Shown: positions 6,954 through 10,780 of the stretch, piece by piece
Layout: every line of letters starts with the position of its first letter
How positions within the stretch are numbered: the first letter of the stretch is position 1
NCBI GenBank assembly: GCA_030633285.1
Contig: DAOVTC010000020.1
Location: forward strand, 1-10,780
DNA length: 10,780 bases
Source of the DNA: Flavobacteriaceae bacterium
GTDB taxonomy: Bacteria > Bacteroidota > Bacteroidia > Flavobacteriales > Flavobacteriaceae
Direction of reading: 5' to 3'
Position numbers and translations under genes: made by a program
Notes under the pieces: generated by a model
What the model was told of the DNA's origin: nothing
Database searches by the model: none
What the model saw: only the letters and a program-made list of their open reading frames with translations

Positions 6954-9329
6954 CTAATATAACAATTTTTTTGCTATAAGATTCGTACTAATTGTCACAA
7001 AAATTACAACTGAAATAGAACTGATAGGCATCAATATAGCAGCAATTATAGGAGATAGGTTTCCGGTTACAGCAAAATACATACCTATTAAATTATATAG
7101 AAAAGAAATTACAAAACTAATTTTTATAATTAGAATAGTTTTTTGGGAAAGCTTAATAAAATTTGGTAATTTGTTAAAGTTTTCAGCATCTAAAATCCCG
7201 TCACAAGCTGGTGAAAACACATTAATATTCTCAGAAATAGCTATACCAACATTACTTTGAGCTAAGGCACCAGCATCATTTAAACCATCACCAAGCATCA
7301 TTACTTTTTGGTTGTTGTCTTGTAATCCTTTAATAAATTGCAATTTTTTCTCAGGTTTTTGGTTGAATAAAATTTGTGAATTTTTGGGTAATATGTTTTC
7401 TAAATTTTGTTTTTCACCTTCATTATCACCAGATAAAATTGCTAGTTTTAATTTTTTTGCTAAAATTTGAAAAACGTGTTGCAAACCATCTCGATAAGTA
7501 TTTTGAAAGATGAATTTACCTTTTATTTCATCATTAATTTTAACAAATATACTTGTTTGTATTAATTTGTTTTCATCTGAACCTACAAAACTTGCTGACC
7601 CAACCTTGATAGTATCTTTATCTATTTTACCTTTTAATCCTTTGCCTAAAATTTCTTTAAAACCGATGACGTTATCACTCTCGTCCATTTTGAGTGAATC
7701 ATAAAGCATTCTGCTTAAAGGATGATTTGACGATCTAAGTAAAGATTTTATAGCTTTCAATTCGCTTTGGGTTAATGAAATTCCTTTATATTGAATTTGA
7801 GAGCTATCATTTGTCGTAATAGTACCTGTTTTATCAAAAACAAGAGTGTCAATTTTTGCAATAGATTCTATAATATTGGTATTTTTTAAATAAAATTTTT
7901 CTTTTCCAAATATGCGAATCATGTTGCCTAAAGCAAATGGAGCTGAGAGTGCCAAAGCACAAGGACAGGCTATAATTAGTATTGCAGAAACTACTTGAAA
8001 TGCCATAGATTTATCAGTAAAATACCAATAAACTCCTGCAAGAAATGCTATAGATAAAATAATAATGGTAAAATGTTTGCTTATACTATCAGTTAATGTT
8101 TTAATGTTTTTTGTAGTATTTTTTTGGAATATATCATTGCTCCAAAGTTGTGTTAAATAACTTTGTGTAACAGTTTGTAATACTTCCATTTCAATTGCTC
8201 CACTTGTTTGTTTGCCACCTGCGAAAATTTTATCACCTGAAATTTTTGTTATTGGTATTGATTCTCCAGTAACAAAACTGTAATCTAAAAGGGCTTTTCC
8301 ATTTAGTAAAATACCGTCAACAGGTATTATTTCCTCATTTCTAATTAATAATCTGTCTCCTTGTTTTATATTATGAACAACAATATTTTCTTGAGTTTGA
8401 TCTCTATTAATTTTGGTTATTGCAATGGGAAAATAAGATTTATAATCACGCTCAAATGATAAAAAACTATATGTTTTTTGTTGAAAAACTTTACCGAGTA
8501 ATAAAAAGAAAATCAAACCAGTTAAACTATCAAAATAACCTTGCCCTGTTTGTGATATGATTTCATAAATGCTTCTACTAAACAGAACCAAAATACCAAG
8601 AGATATTGGAACATCTATATTTAAAATATTATGACTTAATCCTTTATAGGCGGAAATTAAATAATCTTTAGCAGAATAAATTACAACAGGAATAGAAAAA
8701 GTAAACATCAAACCTCTAAAAAATGGTTTGAATCTATTGAGCCAGTATTCATCCATTTCAAAGTATTCAGGAAAAGATAACATCATAATATTTCCAAAAG
8801 CAAATCCAGCAACAGCAACTTGGTAAATTAATGTTCTATTTACTTTATTTTTTGAAGAATTTGTATCATCTAGACTTATAAAAGGTTCATACCCAATTGA
8901 AGTAATGAGCTCAACAACTTCTTTAAGAGAAATTTGAGAACTTTTATAGGTAATTCTAACTTCTTTTTTTGGAAAATTTACCATAGCAGTTTTTACACCA
9001 CTATTTAATTTGTTTAAGTTTTCTAATACCCAAATGCAAGAACTACAATGAATGCTTGGAATGCTAAAATTAGCTACACAAGTCTCACCATCATTAAATT
9101 CTATAATTTTATCAGCAATTTCTTCGTTGTCGAGGTAGTTGTATTTTCCTTTTATTTCTTTTGGAATAGAGCCGGGTGTTTGTTCTAAATCATAATAACA
9201 AGAGAGTTCATTTTGATTTAATATTTCATAAACAGTTTTACATCCATTGCAGCAAAACAATTTGTCATCAAATCTAATTTCATCAGTGTCACATTTTAGT
9301 CCACAATGGTAGCAATTTTGTTTTGACAT
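6954..9329 (-). CDS. ccoI: CcoI/FixI, P1B-type copper-transporting ATPase for cbb3 assembly
   Basis: A 791-aa heavy-metal P-type ATPase of the CopA2/FixI group, which exports Cu(I) slowly across the membrane for cbb3 oxidase assembly. Order of domains: a Cys-rich N-terminal metal-binding segment (CYHCGLKC at 6-13, CCNGC at 26-30), an HMA domain with HCSSC (94-98), membrane spans, the actuator loop TGES (354-357), the transmembrane metal-site motif CPC (455-457), the phosphorylation motif DKTGT (D499), the HP dipeptide (536-537) and the hinge GDGLND (680-685). All catalytic motifs are intact. The stop is TAG. It is transcribed divergently from the Crp/Fnr gene and followed after 101 bp by ccoS. 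The N-terminal Cys-rich domain plus cbb3 context favours FixI/CcoI over a general CopA detoxification pump. No Shine-Dalgarno is evident. Confidence 0.96.
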   Translation of the reverse strand: MSKQNCYHCGLKCDTDEIRFDDKLFCCNGCKTVYEILNQNELSCYYDLEQTPGSIPKEIKGKYNYLDNEEIADKIIEFNDGETCVANFSIPSIHCSSCIWVLENLNKLNSGVKTAMVNFPKKEVRITYKSSQISLKEVVELITSIGYEPFISLDDTNSSKNKVNRTLIYQVAVAGFAFGNIMMLSFPEYFEMDEYWLNRFKPFFRGLMFTFSIPVVIYSAKDYLISAYKGLSHNILNIDVPISLGILVLFSRSIYEIISQTGQGYFDSLTGLIFFLLLGKVFQQKTYSFLSFERDYKSYFPIAITKINRDQTQENIVVHNIKQGDRLLIRNEEIIPVDGILLNGKALLDYSFVTGESIPITKISGDKIFAGGKQTSGAIEMEVLQTVTQSYLTQLWSNDIFQKNTTKNIKTLTDSISKHFTIIILSIAFLAGVYWYFTDKSMAFQVVSAILIIACPCALALSAPFALGNMIRIFGKEKFYLKNTNIIESIAKIDTLVFDKTGTITTNDSSQIQYKGISLTQSELKAIKSLLRSSNHPLSRMLYDSLKMDESDNVIGFKEILGKGLKGKIDKDTIKVGSASFVGSDENKLIQTSIFVKINDEIKGKFIFQNTYRDGLQHVFQILAKKLKLAILSGDNEGEKQNLENILPKNSQILFNQKPEKKLQFIKGLQDNNQKVMMLGDGLNDAGALAQSNVGIAISENINVFSPACDGILDAENFNKLPNFIKLSQKTILIIKISFVISFLYNLIGMYFAVTGNLSPIIAAILMPISSISVVIFVTISTNLIAKKLLY

Positions 9330-9357
9330 ATATCAATAAAAATAAAGGTGTAAATTT

Positions 9358-9383
9358 CAATTAAAAAAATCAATTAAAAAAAT
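9358..9383. repeat. Perfect 13-bp tandem duplication in the ccoI/regulator intergenic region
   Basis: The unit CAATTAAAAAAAT occurs twice head to tail (9358-9370 and 9371-9383) without mismatch, and its last two bases run into the palindromic operator at 9382. It lies on the ccoI side of the operator and so sets the operator-to-ccoI distance. AT-rich tandem units of this kind can arise by slippage. Confidence 0.85.
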
Positions 9384-9395
9384 GATAAATGTCAT
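9382..9395. promoter_or_regulatory. Putative Crp/Fnr-family operator shared by ccoI and the regulator gene
   Basis: The plus strand reads ATGATAAATGTCAT, an interrupted palindrome with TGA-N6-TCA core, matching the ccoS site at 13 of 14 positions. Its centre (9388.5) is 56.5 bp before the regulator's ATG and 59.5 bp before the ccoI ATG, so one dimer site could control both divergent genes. It lies 25.5 bp upstream of a -7-type element at 9414, which would place it near -40, a class II activator position. Confidence 0.65.
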
Positions 9396-9403
9396 ATTTT
9401 GAC

Positions 9404-9421
9404 TAAATTTGCATAATTTTG
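9404..9421 (+). promoter_or_regulatory. Bacteroidota-type -7 elements for the Crp/Fnr gene
   Basis: Two exact matches to the Bacteroidota -7 consensus TAnnTTTG occur in tandem: TAAATTTG (9404-9411) and TAATTTTG (9414-9421). No TTG -33 element is found at the expected distance (about 19 bp) from the second; the operator occupies that region instead, which fits activator-dependent use. Initiation would be around 9427-9430, leaving a leader of only about 15-18 nt before the ATG at 9445. The element pair is common enough in AT-rich DNA that this remains a prediction. Confidence 0.5.
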
Positions 9422-9444
9422 AATTTAAAAATATTTATTAAGAT

Positions 9445-10134
9445 ATGTCGCAAACTTGTGAAAAATGTGTTATCAGAGATTTAAATTCTTTGCACTCTAT
9501 TCCTCCAGAAGAATTAGCAAACATAGATCAAAAGAAAAAAACCATTCATTTTAAAAAAGGGGCAGCTATTTTTAGTGAAGGTACTGCTTTAAAGGGTGTC
9601 TATTGTTTGCGAAATGGCAAGTGTAAATTATCAAAATTAGCTCCAAATGGTAAGGAACAAATTGTGCGATTTATTAAAAAAGGTGAACTTGTAGGGCATC
9701 GATCAGTAATAAGTAATTCTGTTGCTCACTTAACAGTGACAGCTTTGGAAGATATGGATGTTTGTTTTATTCCAAAAAATGAGATTATTAGTTTATTTAA
9801 AAGTAATTCTGAATTTTCAATGGAAATAACAAAATCACTTGCTGAAGACTTAGATGAAGCAAACTCTGCTATTGCAAATATGGCTCAAAAAAATGTTCGA
9901 GAGCGTTTGGCTGAATCACTTTTGTTTTTTGAAAGAATTTTTGGTGTAGATAGTGAAGGATATATTTCAGTTACATTGACTAGAGAAGAAATTGCTAATG
10001 CTATAGGTACTGCTACCGAATCAACAATTAGATTGTTATCAGAGTTCAAAAAAGAAGGTTATATAAAATTACAGGGTAAACGTATTAGGTTAGAAAATAA
10101 AATAAAACTACAACACCTTACAGAAGGTTATTAA
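9445..10134 (+). CDS. Crp/Fnr-family transcriptional regulator, probable regulator of the cbb3 genes
   Basis: A 229-aa regulator with a short Cys-containing N-terminus (C5 and C8 in CEKC), a cyclic-nucleotide-binding-fold sensor domain (about 30-110), a long dimerisation helix (about 123-160) and a C-terminal winged helix-turn-helix with LTREEIANAIGTATESTIRL (178-197). The recognition helix keeps E192 and R196, equivalent to E181 and R185 of Escherichia coli CRP, which read a TGA/TCA half-site; this agrees with the two ATGATAAATRTCAT sites in the window. Cysteines are C5, C8, C54, C60 and C107. The E. coli FNR spacing (C-x2-C-x5-C plus a distant Cys) is not matched, so cluster binding is possible but of a different kind. 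Divergence from ccoI indicates a role in oxygen or redox control of this locus. It resembles regulators I recall next to flavobacterial cbb3 clusters. Confidence 0.9.
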   Translation: MSQTCEKCVIRDLNSLHSIPPEELANIDQKKKTIHFKKGAAIFSEGTALKGVYCLRNGKCKLSKLAPNGKEQIVRFIKKGELVGHRSVISNSVAHLTVTALEDMDVCFIPKNEIISLFKSNSEFSMEITKSLAEDLDEANSAIANMAQKNVRERLAESLLFFERIFGVDSEGYISVTLTREEIANAIGTATESTIRLLSEFKKEGYIKLQGKRIRLENKIKLQHLTEGY

Positions 10135-10225
10135 TTATAAAGTAAAAATAGAAAGGAGCTAGGATAGGAAAAAGTTTTTTGAATAATACCTGTCATTTTT
10201 GATATCTATATCATAAAAATATAAA

Positions 10226-10262
10226 GCCCCAAATGATGTAAATCATTTGGGGCATTTTTTTT
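10226..10262. terminator. Strong bidirectional rho-independent terminator between convergent genes
   Basis: A perfect 12-bp stem (GCCCCAAATGAT at 10226-10237 with ATCATTTGGGGC at 10242-10253) encloses a GTAA loop and is followed on the plus strand by A and eight T. On the minus strand the stem is followed by TTTATATTTTTAT, so it can also end rocD transcription. It lies between the convergent Crp/Fnr gene and rocD. The rest of the 135-bp gap (10135-10269) shows no further gene. Confidence 0.92.
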
Positions 10263-10269
10263 AAATATT

Positions 10270-10780
10270 TTAAAATTCTGAAATTGTTTTTTTAATAATT
10301 GATATACAATCCATTAATTGATCTTCAGTCATAACAAGTGGTGGCGCAAAACGAATAATGTTTCCATGAGTTGGTTTAGCCAGTAAGCCATTTTCTTTCA
10401 ATTTGATACAAATATCTAATGCTGTTGAGCTATCTTCAGTATCATTTATAAGTATTGCGTTTAGCAAGCCTTTTCCTCTTACAAGTTTTATTAAATCATT
10501 ATTATTTGCAAATTCATGTAATTCTTTGCGGAAAATATTTCCAAGTTTTTCAGCATTTTCTGCCAGATTTTCTTCCTCAATTACTTCTAATGCAGCAATG
10601 GCTACAGCTGATGCCAATGGATTTCCGCCAAAAGTAGAACCGTGTTGTCCTGGTTTGATAACGTCCATTATTTCATTGTTTGCTAAAACTGCTGATACCG
10701 GATAAGCACCTCCAGATAGAGCTTTTCCTAAAATTAAAATATCGGGAATAACATTTTCATGATGAACAGCTAATAATTTA
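10270..10780 (-). CDS. rocD: Ornithine aminotransferase (rocD), C-terminal part; 5' end beyond window
   Basis: PLP-dependent ornithine--oxo-acid transaminase, which converts ornithine and 2-oxoglutarate to glutamate semialdehyde and glutamate in arginine/ornithine catabolism and proline metabolism. The frame is open to the right edge; 169 complete residues and the stop are visible of about 400-415 expected. The visible part begins [20 protein letters not shown] and contains the Schiff-base lysine in [16 protein letters not shown] (19th visible residue), then [20 protein letters not shown], the [10 protein letters not shown] segment and [14 protein letters not shown] near the end, all matching the ornithine aminotransferase pattern. 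An ATG at 10668 is internal and not the start, since the active-site lysine lies upstream of it. It is convergent to the Crp/Fnr gene and has no visible link to the oxidase cluster. Confidence 0.93.
   Translation of the reverse strand, partial: KLLAVHHENVIPDILILGKALSGGAYPVSAVLANNEIMDVIKPGQHGSTFGGNPLASAVAIAALEVIEEENLAENAEKLGNIFRKELHEFANNNDLIKLVRGKGLLNAILINDTEDSSTALDICIKLKENGLLAKPTHGNIIRFAPPLVMTEDQLMDCISIIKKTISEF

Noticed and set aside
7510..7704. Plus-strand open frame of 64 codons
   Set aside because: It lies wholly within ccoI on the opposite strand and is a low-complexity shadow of the ATPase domain.
10199..10220. Palindrome TTTTGATATCTATATCATAA after the Crp/Fnr gene, considered as a third operator
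   Set aside because: The TGA and TCA halves are separated by 8 bp instead of 6, it lies between convergent genes, and no start codon follows it in a useful position.
10403..10705. Two overlapping plus-strand open frames of 100 and 60 codons
   Set aside because: Both are antisense to the conserved rocD frame and have no family features.
1..10780. Search for CRISPR arrays, insertion sequences, tRNA or rRNA genes, defence or phage genes
   Set aside because: No direct-repeat array, transposase, terminal inverted repeats or RNA gene signature was seen; base and codon use looks uniform across the window.

Overview
The window is AT-rich (roughly 70 % A+T by eye) and carries an almost complete cluster for a cbb3-type cytochrome c oxidase and its maturation factors. 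It also holds the linked Crp/Fnr-family regulator, a class I-type polyphosphate kinase 2 at the left edge and an ornithine aminotransferase at the right edge. The fused CcoN-CcoO subunit, the single-heme CcoP, the general lack of Shine-Dalgarno sequences and a TAnnTTTG-type promoter element point to a Bacteroidota bacterium, most likely a member of Flavobacteriia. I cannot name the genus from the sequence alone.

Layout from right to left along the minus strand: ccoI (copper P-type ATPase) reads away from a divergent intergenic region that it shares with the plus-strand Crp/Fnr gene. Next come the small ccoS (59 aa), the fused ccoNO, ccoQ, ccoP, two tandem hairpin terminators, ccoG, ccoH (fixH), a TauE/SafE-type (DsbD_2-like) membrane protein, and ppk2, which starts 9 bp after the SafE stop and runs off the left edge. 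On the plus strand the Crp/Fnr gene ends in a strong bidirectional terminator, which it shares with the convergent rocD gene running off the right edge. No mobile element, CRISPR array, tRNA or rRNA was seen, and no gene-free stretch exceeds about 135 bp.

How it works together: CcoNO, CcoQ and CcoP form the high-affinity terminal oxidase. CcoI, CcoG, CcoS, CcoH and probably the SafE-like protein supply copper and assemble it. The Crp/Fnr protein is the likely local oxygen or redox regulator. Two nearly identical palindromes (ATGATAAATRTCAT, 13 of 14 positions equal) lie in the only two intergenic regions that could drive the system: between ccoI and the regulator, and upstream of ccoS. The centre of each is 56.5 bp from the start codon of the regulator and of ccoS respectively, and 59.5 bp from that of ccoI. 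This suggests a self-contained, autoregulated micro-aerobic module.

Most of the content is a recognisable respiratory locus rather than an undescribed system. The points most worth a second look are the paired operators, the atypical cysteine set of the regulator, the one-heme shortened CcoP beside a CcoNO fusion, the double terminator separating the structural from the assembly genes, and the coupling of ppk2 to the end of the oxidase gene string.
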